From positions 1-22,867 of the forward strand of contig CAKSCV010000032.1 of assembly GCA_934444645.1 (NCBI GenBank): 22,867 bases of DNA. Reading direction: 5' to 3'. Each line of letters starts with the position of its first letter. Positions within the stretch are counted from its first letter, which is position 1. Of the stretch, positions 1 to 6,867 are shown in pieces. A program made the translations under genes and the position numbers. The notes beneath the pieces were generated by a model. That model was given only the letters and a program-made list of their open reading frames with translations. It did not search any database and had not been told where the DNA came from. Source of the DNA: an uncultured Eubacteriales bacterium. Lineage in GTDB: Bacteria; Bacillota; Clostridia; Oscillospirales; CAG-382.

Positions 1-858
1 TTGTTCAACAAACGTATTTTTGATGAAAAAGGCTTTGAGTATCCTTACGAAATGGTCAAAGACGGCGATTGGACGTTTGACGAATTTGCCTATCTTGCAA
101 AAAAAGGCGCAGAAGATCTCAACGGCGACGGGATTATAAAGCCGGAGGATGACCAATATGGTTTTGTGACGTCTGAATGGGAAGCGCCAATCAATATTCT
201 TTATGCCGGCGGCGAAAAAATCTACACCATAGACGATCAAGGCGAGTTGCAGCTAACTCTGTATTCCAACAAGACCGTTGAAATTTTTGATGAGTTTTTT
301 AGCCTGATGAATAACGAGGCCTGCTTCTTGCCGTTAACCGAGAGCGTCATTTACTTTCCCGGAATTGAAACCGGTCGTTCCATGATTGCCTCCGGCAACT
401 TGGGTTCTGCCCAGAAGCTGCGCAACATGGACGACGATTTCGGCATCATTCCGTATCCGAAATTCGATGAAAACGATGTCTATTCCACCACTATTAACGG
501 CAGTGCACCGCTTATAATTATTCCGATCAGTGTTTCAGATGTTGAACGCACGGGTGCTATTACCGAAGCACTTTGCGCATACGGTCATAGAGATGTTATT
601 CCGGCGTTCTATGAAAAGTCGCTCAAATCCAAATACACACGCGATGAAGAATCCGAAGAAATGATGGATATTATCAAGGATAGCATTGTCTATGACCTCG
701 GCTATGTGTCAGGCGGTCCGTTACAGTCAGTCGGCCGCGACCTCGCAAAAACCACTACGCGCGATTTTTCGTCGTTCTATGCAGCACGCGAAAGCTCCGC
801 GAGGAAAGCGGTTGAGGATTTTAATGCCGATTACGGCGGACTTTTATCCAACAATTGA
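1..858 (+). CDS. Extracellular solute-binding protein, C-terminal part (5' end outside window)
   Basis: The reading frame is open from the first base, so the N-terminus, including any lipoprotein signal peptide, lies upstream of the window. The visible 285 residues begin in the typical Asn-Lys-x-Phe-x-x-x-Gly segment that follows the first lobe of family 1 ABC solute-binding proteins. A WTFDEF helix comes next, then an Asp/Asn-rich loop (DLNGDGIIKPEDD) resembling a calcium-binding loop common in Firmicute members. Family members are usually 400-550 residues, so perhaps the first third to half is missing. The role is to capture a sugar or oligosaccharide outside the cell and deliver it to an ABC permease. 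No permease gene is visible, so it would have to lie upstream or elsewhere. The ligand cannot be told from sequence. A terminator follows the stop codon closely, so this gene ends its operon. Confidence 0.8.
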   Translation: MFNKRIFDEKGFEYPYEMVKDGDWTFDEFAYLAKKGAEDLNGDGIIKPEDDQYGFVTSEWEAPINILYAGGEKIYTIDDQGELQLTLYSNKTVEIFDEFFSLMNNEACFLPLTESVIYFPGIETGRSMIASGNLGSAQKLRNMDDDFGIIPYPKFDENDVYSTTINGSAPLIIIPISVSDVERTGAITEALCAYGHRDVIPAFYEKSLKSKYTRDEESEEMMDIIKDSIVYDLGYVSGGPLQSVGRDLAKTTTRDFSSFYAARESSARKAVEDFNADYGGLLSNN

Positions 859-870
859 AGCATCTTTAAG

Positions 871-897
871 AAAGAGCTGCCGCAGCGGCTCTTTTTT
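871..897 (+). terminator. Rho-independent terminator of the solute-binding protein gene
   Basis: A 9-10 base-pair stem (AAGAGCTGC at 872-880 with GCGGCTCTT at 885-893, one G-U pair) closes a four-base loop and is followed by a T run. It begins 12 bases after the stop codon. Confidence 0.85.
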
Positions 898-920
898 GCT
901 GCCCTGAAAAGGACGGCAAA

Positions 921-1050
921 TGTTGTGGCAGCAACAAAGAAAATGCCGCCAAGGGCGGCGCTGTCCCTGCCGGAACGGCACACTCCGTGTGCTTTTTCAC
1001 CGCCTGCGGCGGCAGCCCCTATCGGGGCATCATGCCCGGCGTGCTTTTTT
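921..1050. repeat. Cluster of consecutive short inverted repeats in a gene-free gap
   Basis: The gap from 859 to 1221 has no convincing gene. After the terminator it holds a row of short perfect dyads. They are TGTTG/CAACA (921-925/932-936), GCCGCC/GGCGGC (945-950/954-959), TGCCG/CGGCA (968-972/976-980), GCACAC/GTGTGC (978-983/987-992, followed by five T), CCGCC/GGCGG (1000-1004/1008-1012), GCCCC/GGGGC (1015-1019/1024-1028) and GGGCAT/ATGCCC (1025-1030/1032-1037). The third and fourth dyads share bases, as do the last two, so those pairs could not both form in one RNA. Two of the stems run into T tracts (993-997 and 1045-1050). The GCCGCC hairpin recurs almost exactly at 22684-22701. Function is unknown; it could be a dispersed intergenic repeat, a set of extra terminators or a small structured RNA. 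Confidence 0.6.
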
Positions 1051-1100
1051 ACACTTTTCGGGTTTTGTCAGAAATTTTATCGCCTTTCGCCCTTTGTCTA

Positions 1101-1129
1101 TGGCTTTTTTTGCCAAAACACCGTATAAT
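1101..1129 (+). promoter_or_regulatory. Likely promoter of the DUF3298-like gene
   Basis: A perfect TATAAT -10 box lies at 1124-1129. The -35 position at 17-base spacing (1101-1106) reads TGGCTT and is weak. The resulting leader is about 85 bases and contains a CGGCA/TGCCG hairpin (1190-1204) just before the ribosome binding site AAAAAGGAGA (about 1206-1214). Confidence 0.5.
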
Positions 1130-1221
1130 TCTTTTTAAGGAGCGATAAACGGCAACATCGGCGCATTTTCCGCATATCCTTTTAGTATCCGGCAGTTCAT
1201 GCCGCAAAAAGGAGATTCTGT

Positions 1222-1983
1222 ATGCGCTCTTTTACGTTTGAAACCCGAAAAAAACTGTATTTCGCACCGCAGCCGCACACGGAAATGCCGCCGGCTGACC
1301 CAAATAACGCCGTTGCCGCTCCCGACCGGCCGCCCGCACTTTTGGTTCGCACCCGTGTTCCCGTTTTTACGCCGACTGAAACCGAAAGTGCTGCTTGTGC
1401 AAAAGAAAAAGCGTTTTGTGAAAAACTCAACCGCCGCTACGCTGCTTTTGCAGAAAGCTATTTCCGGATTCCGCACAAGGTGCTGCATAAGGCCGCTGCC
1501 GCGGCAAAAGAAAACGGCTGTCCGTGCGCGCTTTTATGGCAGTGCGAAGTGCCGTTCAACGCCGAAAATGCCGTGTCGCTGTTTACCGATATTTCCGGCT
1601 TCGACGCGAAAACCACCGCTAAACGCCGCGTTTGCACGCTTTGGTCGCTCGAAACCGGGACGCTTCTTGTGCCGTCACAGGTGTTTTATACCGGCCGTTC
1701 GCAGCGGAAAGACGTGATCGACCGCCTTTGCACGATTGCCGAAAACAACTTAAACCGCAAGCTTTTTACATATTATGACAATTTTGAGGCGATACTACAT
1801 AAGCACTTCTCGTTTGGCTCATCGTATTTCGTTCCGAACGGTGTGGCGTTTTGCTTCGACGGCGGTGTGTTAAACGCTCGGAAAGAGGAAATTGCCGTTT
1901 TCGTTTTGCGGTTCGAGGAACTGAACGGAATCTTAAAATTTGTCCCAAAGACCGGCACGAGTGCAGACAGCACATATAAATAG
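1222..1983 (+). CDS. DUF3298 (RsiV C-terminal-like) domain protein
   Basis: This 253-residue protein starts at ATG 1222, eight or so bases after a strong AAAAAGGAGA site. The C-terminal half, from about residue 110, resembles the DUF3298 domain found at the C-terminus of the anti-sigma factor RsiV and in PdaC-type proteins. It has a segment around FTDISGFD, a middle stretch with LETGTLL, and the closing pattern SSYFVPNGVAFCFDGG followed by an IAVFVLRFEEL strand. In the family the equivalent stretch reads roughly as Phe-x-hydrophobic-x-x-x-Gly-x-x-Phe-Tyr-Phe. Unlike RsiV there is no transmembrane helix, signal peptide or sigma-binding region, so it looks cytoplasmic. Six or so cysteines are spread through it. 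The V-ATPase promoter begins 16 bases after its stop codon, so the two are separate transcription units unless there is read-through. Its function is unknown. Confidence 0.6.
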   Translation: MRSFTFETRKKLYFAPQPHTEMPPADPNNAVAAPDRPPALLVRTRVPVFTPTETESAACAKEKAFCEKLNRRYAAFAESYFRIPHKVLHKAAAAAKENGCPCALLWQCEVPFNAENAVSLFTDISGFDAKTTAKRRVCTLWSLETGTLLVPSQVFYTGRSQRKDVIDRLCTIAENNLNRKLFTYYDNFEAILHKHFSFGSSYFVPNGVAFCFDGGVLNARKEEIAVFVLRFEELNGILKFVPKTGTSADSTYK

Positions 1984-1998
1984 GTAACAAAATAATCC

Positions 1999-2027
1999 TT
2001 GCAAAATTTGGATTTTTGTGCTATAAT
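1999..2027 (+). promoter_or_regulatory. Promoter of the V-ATPase operon
   Basis: TTGCAA (1999-2004) and TATAAT (2022-2027) are 17 bases apart, with an extended -10 TGC directly before the TATAAT. This predicts a transcription start near 2034 and a leader of about 43 bases ending in an AAGGAAGGTG ribosome binding site. Confidence 0.85.
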
Positions 2028-2076
2028 ACTAGAAAATTCCACGCAAAACAGAGGAAAAGAAAGGAAGGTGTAAAAA

Positions 2077-2397
2077 GTGGCAGCTGATTTGGATATGATA
2101 TCCGTCATACGCACGGCCGAGGAGCAGGCAGCCAAAATCAAAAAGGATGCCGATGCCCGTGCCGCCCGCCTGCTTGCCGAAGCTTCCGCCAAGGCGGACG
2201 AACAGGCAAAGGAGGCCGAAAAGGAAGCGTTCCGCAAAGCAAAACAAGTTCTTGCCGACGCTGAGCGCGACAGTGCCGAGAAAAATGCGTCGCAAAGCGC
2301 CCGTTTTTACGAGCAGACCGCAAAATTGCGCGAAAACGCCGAAAAACGCTCGGAAAGCGCCGCTGACTTCATCTTAAAGGAGCTGTTTGCGCTATGA
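2077..2397 (+). CDS. ntpF: V-type ATPase peripheral stalk subunit G/H (NtpF)
   Basis: This 106-residue protein starts at GTG 2077, placed by the AAGGAAGGTG site just upstream. Nearly the whole chain is a charged Ala/Glu/Lys heptad-like helix (about residues 8-95), as expected for the long coiled coil that pairs with subunit E to form the peripheral stalk. Family members are about 100-110 residues. The stalk holds the A3B3 head still against subunit I during rotation. It is the first gene of the operon, which matches the ntpF position in Enterococcus hirae. Its stop codon overlaps the ntpI start (ATGA at 2394-2397), implying translational coupling. Sequence identity in this family is low, so the call rests on composition, size and position. 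Confidence 0.85.
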   Translation: MAADLDMISVIRTAEEQAAKIKKDADARAARLLAEASAKADEQAKEAEKEAFRKAKQVLADAERDSAEKNASQSARFYEQTAKLRENAEKRSESAADFILKELFAL

Positions 2398-4349
2398 TTG
2401 CCGGAATGAAAAAACTGACGCTTGCGGCGACGACCGGCGATATCGACCGTTTGGTGCGTGAGCTTGTGTGGCTCGAATCGGTGGAGGTTGTCGAACAGGC
2501 ACCCGATGCCGAGCTGCCGCCGGGTTTTTATGCGTGCGATAATGCGCAAAATACGGCGGCACTCGAAAGAGACCGGACACGGCTTGCCACCGCAAGCGAA
2601 ACGCTCGCACGGTTCGGTTCGGGCAAAAAGGGAAAAATGCTTCCCGAGGCATTGACGCGCGCCGAGTTTGAGGCGCTCGATGCCGATGTGGAAAAAGCCT
2701 TGGTGCTTGCCGCCCGTGTAGAGGATTTCACCAAGGATCGCGCCGCCTTTAAGGCAAAAATTGCCAAAGCGGAAAACGAGATCGCTTCCTTAGCTCCGTT
2801 TTTGCTGTATCCGCAGCCGATTGCCTTAAACGAAACGCGAAAGACCGTTATTTTCAAAGGAACGTTTCCCAAAGCACTCACCGGGGATGCGATTTTTCAA
2901 AAACTTGCGGCGACCGAAATCGATTACGGTTTGGAATTCTATGGAGCAGGCGGCGAATTCAATTATGTGTGCGCCGCGGTGCTTAAAAGCGATGCGGAGG
3001 CCTTCGGAAAAGCACTTGCCGATGCCGGGTTTGCCCGGATTGTATTTAAGGATATGCGCGGCTCGGCCGCAGAGGAGACCGAGCGGTTAAAGGGCGAGAT
3101 CGCCGAGACCCGTAAGGCTCTTGCCGATGCGGACGAAACGCTGCGGGAGCTTGCCAAAAGCCGCGGACTTCTCGATAAAGCCTACGATCTTCTTTCGGCA
3201 CGTGCAGTGCGTGAAAGGGTCAAAGGAACGTTAAGTGCCACGCAAAGTACGGCTTTGCTTTCCGGTTGGGTGCCGGATGTGTACCGCGATAAGGTCGAAA
3301 AGGTACTTGACGGCTTTGCCTGCTGTTACAGCTTCGAAGAACCGAAAGAGGACGAAAAGGTGCCGGTCAAGCTGATCAACAAAAAGCTTGTCACGCCCTT
3401 TGAAGCGGTACTCGGGATGTATTCCTATCCGGATTACCGCGGTATCGACCCGACGTTCATCATGTCGATCTTCTATTTCGTCATTTTCGGGCTGATCATG
3501 CAGGATGTGCTGTATGGCTTGCTGTTGCTTGTCGGCGGCAAGGTGCTGTTGAAGGCGCTTCATGCAAAGCCCGGCAGCTCGCTGTACAAGCTCATCGACA
3601 TGTTCTCGATCTGCGGCGTGTCCACCATGATCTGCGGTCTTCTGTTCGGCGGCTACTTCGGCGACCTGCCGTCGGCGTTTGCCACGCATATGCTCGGAAG
3701 GACAAGCTTCCCGGAGCTTGCACTTGCCTTTAACCCGGTGACCAACCCGATTCCGTATCTTGCGGTTTCGCTCGGCATCGGAGCGATCCACCTTGTGACG
3801 GGTATGCTCATCAAGGCGTATATGCTCATCAAGGAGGGACACGTGCTTGACGCGGTGTTTGACATCGGCCTGTGGCTTGTGCTGTTCGCCGGAATCGGCC
3901 TTTTGTTCCTTGCGCCGGGCGTCGGCAAATGGGTGGCGATTGTCGGGGCTGTCGGTCTCGTACTTACCCAAGGCCGCGCCGAAAAGAACATTGTCATGAA
4001 GTTCTTAAAAGGCGTGCTCAGCCTGTATGACATCGTAAGCTATCTGTCCGACCTTCTGTCCTATTCGCGTATCATGGCGCTCGGTCTTTCGGGTGCGATC
4101 ATCGCGCAGGTGGTCAACCTCATCGGTACGCTCGGCGGACCGACCGTGACCGGCTTTATCGTTTTGATTCTTGCCATGGTGTTCGGACATACGTTAAACT
4201 TAGCGCTCAACCTTCTCGGTGCGTTTGTTCACACGGCAAGACTGCAATATATCGAATTCTTCGGAAAATTCTATATCGACGGCGGCGAACCGTTCAAACC
4301 GGCTGCCGTCACCACAAAATATACGGAAATTATTAAGGAGGCAAAATAA
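2394..4349 (+). CDS. ntpI: V-type ATPase subunit I (subunit a; NtpI)
   Basis: This 651-residue protein is the membrane stator that carries the ion half-channels. Residues 1 to about 330 are a soluble alpha/beta and coiled-coil arm that binds the E/G stalks. From about residue 345 there are seven to eight hydrophobic helices, starting in the FIMSIFYFVIFGLIMQDVLYG stretch and ending in a GHTLNLALNLLGAFVHTARL helix. The segment SYLSDLLSYSRIMALGLS contains R559 (codon 4068-4070). By position this is the arginine essential for ion transfer (R573 in E. hirae NtpI), which releases the ion from the K-ring glutamate. Length is normal for bacterial subunit I. The start overlaps the ntpF stop by four bases. 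The ntpK ribosome binding site lies inside the last codons of this gene, tying the two together. Confidence 0.95.
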   Translation: MIAGMKKLTLAATTGDIDRLVRELVWLESVEVVEQAPDAELPPGFYACDNAQNTAALERDRTRLATASETLARFGSGKKGKMLPEALTRAEFEALDADVEKALVLAARVEDFTKDRAAFKAKIAKAENEIASLAPFLLYPQPIALNETRKTVIFKGTFPKALTGDAIFQKLAATEIDYGLEFYGAGGEFNYVCAAVLKSDAEAFGKALADAGFARIVFKDMRGSAAEETERLKGEIAETRKALADADETLRELAKSRGLLDKAYDLLSARAVRERVKGTLSATQSTALLSGWVPDVYRDKVEKVLDGFACCYSFEEPKEDEKVPVKLINKKLVTPFEAVLGMYSYPDYRGIDPTFIMSIFYFVIFGLIMQDVLYGLLLLVGGKVLLKALHAKPGSSLYKLIDMFSICGVSTMICGLLFGGYFGDLPSAFATHMLGRTSFPELALAFNPVTNPIPYLAVSLGIGAIHLVTGMLIKAYMLIKEGHVLDAVFDIGLWLVLFAGIGLLFLAPGVGKWVAIVGAVGLVLTQGRAEKNIVMKFLKGVLSLYDIVSYLSDLLSYSRIMALGLSGAIIAQVVNLIGTLGGPTVTGFIVLILAMVFGHTLNLALNLLGAFVHTARLQYIEFFGKFYIDGGEPFKPAAVTTKYTEIIKEAK

Positions 4350-4350
4350 C

Positions 4351-4833
4351 ATGAGTTTCGCAGACATTTTTACAGGTAACAACCTCGCGATTTTGGGCGC
4401 GGCTTGCGCCGCGATTTTCGCCGGCATGGGTTCCAGCAAGGGCGTCGGCATTGCCGGTGAAGCGGCAAGCGGCGTTGTGACGGAGGATCCGTCCAAATTC
4501 GGTAAAGCCCTCGTTTTACAGGCTCTGCCGGGTACACAGGGTATCTACGGTCTTATCGTTGCGTTCATGGTCATCAACAATATGGGTCTGTTCTCGGGAG
4601 CGGTTAAAACCTTAAGCGTTTCGCAGGGCCTTTACTATCTCATCGCGTGCCTGCCTATCGCCATTGTCGGCTTCTATTCCGGCATTAAGCAGGGACGCGT
4701 CGCCGCCAGCGGCATGAACATTCTTGCCAAACGCCCCGATGATTTCGGTAAAGGCGTTATCGCGGCGGCTCTCGTGGAAACCTATGCGATCTTTGCACTT
4801 CTCGTTTCGCTTCTTCTCATCATCTTTGCTTAA
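4351..4833 (+). CDS. ntpK: V-type ATPase subunit K (double-hairpin c subunit; NtpK), predicted Na+-binding
   Basis: The start is ATG 4351, nine bases after AAGGAGG (4335-4341), giving 160 residues. A longer in-frame extension upstream lies within ntpI and was not accepted. The chain has four membrane helices arranged as two fused hairpins, the usual size for a 16-kDa K subunit that forms the rotor ring. The ion site is visible: L59, T62 and Q63 in a LPGTQG motif, Q114 in GIKQG, and E143 in LVETYAI. These correspond to L61, T64, Q65, Q110 and E139, the Na+ ligands known from the E. hirae K-ring structure. This supports Na+ rather than H+ as the pumped ion. That is an inference from conserved ligands, not a measurement. 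Confidence 0.96.
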   Translation: MSFADIFTGNNLAILGAACAAIFAGMGSSKGVGIAGEAASGVVTEDPSKFGKALVLQALPGTQGIYGLIVAFMVINNMGLFSGAVKTLSVSQGLYYLIACLPIAIVGFYSGIKQGRVAASGMNILAKRPDDFGKGVIAAALVETYAIFALLVSLLLIIFA

Positions 4834-4862
4834 ATCAAAGACAGAAGAAGGGGAGTAGCACT

Positions 4863-5477
4863 ATGGCAGAAATCAAAGGCATCGAACGGATCACAGCACG
4901 TATTTTGGAGGAAGCCGATGCATATGCCGCCGCAAAAGACGCCGAAACAAAGGAAAAATGCGAGACGCTTTTGAGCGAACGCGCCCGGATAAGCGCGCAA
5001 AAGGCCGAACAGATCTTGGCGCGTGCCGATGCGGATACCGAGGCTGTCCGCAAAGCCGCTGCAAGCGGCAGTGAGAGCCGCGAACGGAACGAATTGTTAA
5101 AGCTGCGCGTGGAAATGGCGGATAAGGCCTTTAACGCGGCTTTGGCAAAGCTTTCGCACCAGCCGGAGGATAAATATGTGCCGGCCATGGCGGGGCTTCT
5201 TGCCGACGCGGTCAATCAGACGCTTGCCGACGGTACGCACGCCTTTCTTTCCTTAAATGCGCGCGACAGTGCGTTTGCCGATTCGATCCTTGCGGCGGCA
5301 AAGCCGCTTATCACCAAAAACGTGACGCTTGAAAAGGCGGATACGCCCGCTTCGATTGCCGCCGGCTTTATTCTGCTGTGCGGCGATATCGAAATCAACT
5401 GCTCGGGCGAAAAAATGATTGCCGCGGCACGTCCGTCACTCGAAAAACAGGTGCTTGACATCTTGTTTGCAAAATAA
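4863..5477 (+). CDS. ntpE: V-type ATPase peripheral stalk subunit E (NtpE)
   Basis: This 204-residue protein begins at ATG 4863, seven bases after GGGGAG. Residues 1 to about 95 form a long charged helix rich in Ala/Glu/Lys, which would pair with NtpF. The C-terminal globular domain ends with the family-typical pattern of a Gly-Phe-Ile-Leu strand followed by GDIEINCS, then a closing helix. It forms the top of the peripheral stalk and binds subunit B. The gene is separated from ntpK by 29 bases, and its stop codon is embedded in the ntpC ribosome binding site (TAAGGAGG, 5475-5482). Size and order match other NtpE/AtpE proteins. Confidence 0.93.
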   Translation: MAEIKGIERITARILEEADAYAAAKDAETKEKCETLLSERARISAQKAEQILARADADTEAVRKAAASGSESRERNELLKLRVEMADKAFNAALAKLSHQPEDKYVPAMAGLLADAVNQTLADGTHAFLSLNARDSAFADSILAAAKPLITKNVTLEKADTPASIAAGFILLCGDIEINCSGEKMIAAARPSLEKQVLDILFAK

Positions 5478-5490
5478 GGAGGCGAGCGTC

Positions 5491-6510
5491 TTGAGTAAAC
5501 GAAACTGGCGCGACACCGACTTTTTATACGTATCCACCCGGCTTCGCGCAGCGTCCTCTTCGGAACTGACGACTGAAAAATTAAGCCGGATGCTCGACGC
5601 GCCGACCTTTGCCGAAGCGTTCGCACTGGTGTGCGATTTTTACGGCGCAGGCGACGAGCTTCGTGCCTCGGGCAATTATGAAGAACTTCTTGACAAGGCA
5701 CTGTCGGAGGCTTTTGCGCTTGCGGTCGAACTGATCCGCGGCGTTATCCGTGAAAAGGACGGCGAAGAAGCCCCCGAGATTCTGCTTGCGCCGTTCCGGT
5801 ATGTGTACGACGGGCAGAACCTGAAAGCCCTTATCAAATGCGAGGCCTTGGGACGCGACGCTTTGCCGCTTCTTTCGGAAAACGGCTCGGTGAGCGCGGA
5901 AGAAGCCCTCAGCGCGGCTTCAGAGCATGAATACGACGCCTATCCGGCACCTCTTGCCGCGGCGGCTGCCGAGGCACGAAACGTACTTGCCGAAACCAAG
6001 GATCCGGGACTTGCGGATCAGCTTTTCGACAAAGCTGTTTTTGCTTCCATGACACAGGCCGCCGAGGACAGCGGACTTTCGTATCTGCAAGAGCTTGTGC
6101 GCGTCAGGACTGACAGCACCAATATCGGCAGCTTCTTGCGGTGCGTCAAAAACGGCAAACCGCGCACCTATTTTGAACGGCTGTTTCTTGCCGGCGGTTC
6201 ACTTGATAAGGATTTCTTCCTATCGAACTACGGCGAAACGCCCGAAAAGCTGCTTGCAGCCCTTGCGTTTACCGCTTACAGCGAGCTGTCAAGCTGCACG
6301 GATGCGTCCGAAGCGGCACGCTTGTGCGAGAATCTGTATACCAAACAGGCATACAAAGCCGAGACGGTCGCGTTCGGTCCGGAGCTTATCGTGTGCTATT
6401 TGGTTCGCAAGGAATACGAGGTTAAAAACTTACGGATCCTGCTTGCCGGAAAAAGCTGCGGCCTTTCGGCTGACCGTATCCGCGAACGTTTACGGGGGTG
6501 TGACGCATGA
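5491..6510 (+). CDS. ntpC: V-type ATPase subunit C (subunit d; NtpC)
   Basis: The start is TTG 5491, eight bases after AAGGAGG (5476-5482). An in-frame upstream start at 5419 would run through ntpE and lacks a ribosome binding site. The 339-residue product is almost all helical and begins with the family-typical DTDFLYVSTRLRA segment. Three repeated units carry Ala-rich helices and a late NLRILLAGK stretch near the end. This subunit is the funnel that seats the central shaft (NtpD and NtpG) on the membrane K ring. Its stop overlaps the start of ntpG (ATGA at 6507-6510). The length is close to the roughly 330-350 residues usual for the family. Confidence 0.93.
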   Translation: MSKRNWRDTDFLYVSTRLRAASSSELTTEKLSRMLDAPTFAEAFALVCDFYGAGDELRASGNYEELLDKALSEAFALAVELIRGVIREKDGEEAPEILLAPFRYVYDGQNLKALIKCEALGRDALPLLSENGSVSAEEALSAASEHEYDAYPAPLAAAAAEARNVLAETKDPGLADQLFDKAVFASMTQAAEDSGLSYLQELVRVRTDSTNIGSFLRCVKNGKPRTYFERLFLAGGSLDKDFFLSNYGETPEKLLAALAFTAYSELSSCTDASEAARLCENLYTKQAYKAETVAFGPELIVCYLVRKEYEVKNLRILLAGKSCGLSADRIRERLRGCDA

Positions 6511-6836
6511 GTGAAAATGAGAGCAAAAAGATCGGCGTGATCGGCGATAAAGACAGCGTGCTCGGCTTCCTTGCGGCAGGCTTTCATACGTTTGTGACGG
6601 AGGATCCGAAGGAGGCGGCTCATATTCTCGAAAACGCCGTCGAAAACGGCTTTGCCGTGCTGTATATTACGGAAGACCTGCTTAGAGAGATTCCGGAAAG
6701 CTATGAAAAATTCAAAACCGAACCGATGCTTGCCATCATTCCCATCCCGTCGAAAACCGGCTCTTTGGGCATCGGCATGGCACTCATCAAGCGTTCGGTG
6801 GAACGTGCCGTCGGCGCGGATATTTTAAAAGACTAG
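6507..6836 (+). CDS. ntpG: V-type ATPase central shaft subunit F (NtpG)
   Basis: This 109-residue protein starts at ATG 6507, overlapping the ntpC stop codon. It shows the small Rossmann-like fold expected for subunit F. An IGVIGDKDSVLGFLAAGF beginning is followed by a helix, a VLYITEDL strand-turn, and a late IIPIPS strand, with the last helix binding subunit D. Together with NtpD it forms the rotating shaft and tunes ATP hydrolysis. Size and place in the operon are as in E. hirae. Thirty-one bases separate it from ntpA. Confidence 0.93.
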   Translation: MSENESKKIGVIGDKDSVLGFLAAGFHTFVTEDPKEAAHILENAVENGFAVLYITEDLLREIPESYEKFKTEPMLAIIPIPSKTGSLGIGMALIKRSVERAVGADILKD

Positions 6837-6867
6837 TACGTGTCGCGAAAGAGGGTAACAGAAAATT

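Noticed and set aside
920..1138. Small open frames within the hairpin cluster
   Set aside because: They cross the inverted repeats, have no ribosome binding site, and encode low-complexity Arg/Ala/Phe-rich sequence.
1199..1717. 172-codon plus-strand frame overlapping the DUF3298-like gene
   Set aside because: Arg/Pro-rich composition typical of a wrong frame; the ribosome binding site and domain match support the frame starting at 1222.
1994..2018. AATCC/GGATT hairpin with a T tail as a terminator after the DUF3298-like gene
   Set aside because: Only five weak pairs, and it coincides with the V-ATPase promoter boxes, which explain the sequence better.
3231..3971. Long open frame on the minus strand inside ntpI (246 codons)
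   Set aside because: Its protein is rich in His, Arg and Asp with no recognisable motif, no ribosome binding site was found, and it lies fully opposite a clear V-ATPase gene.
5419..5490. Longer N-terminus for ntpC starting inside ntpE
   Set aside because: The AAGGAGG site and the conserved N-terminus both point to TTG 5491.
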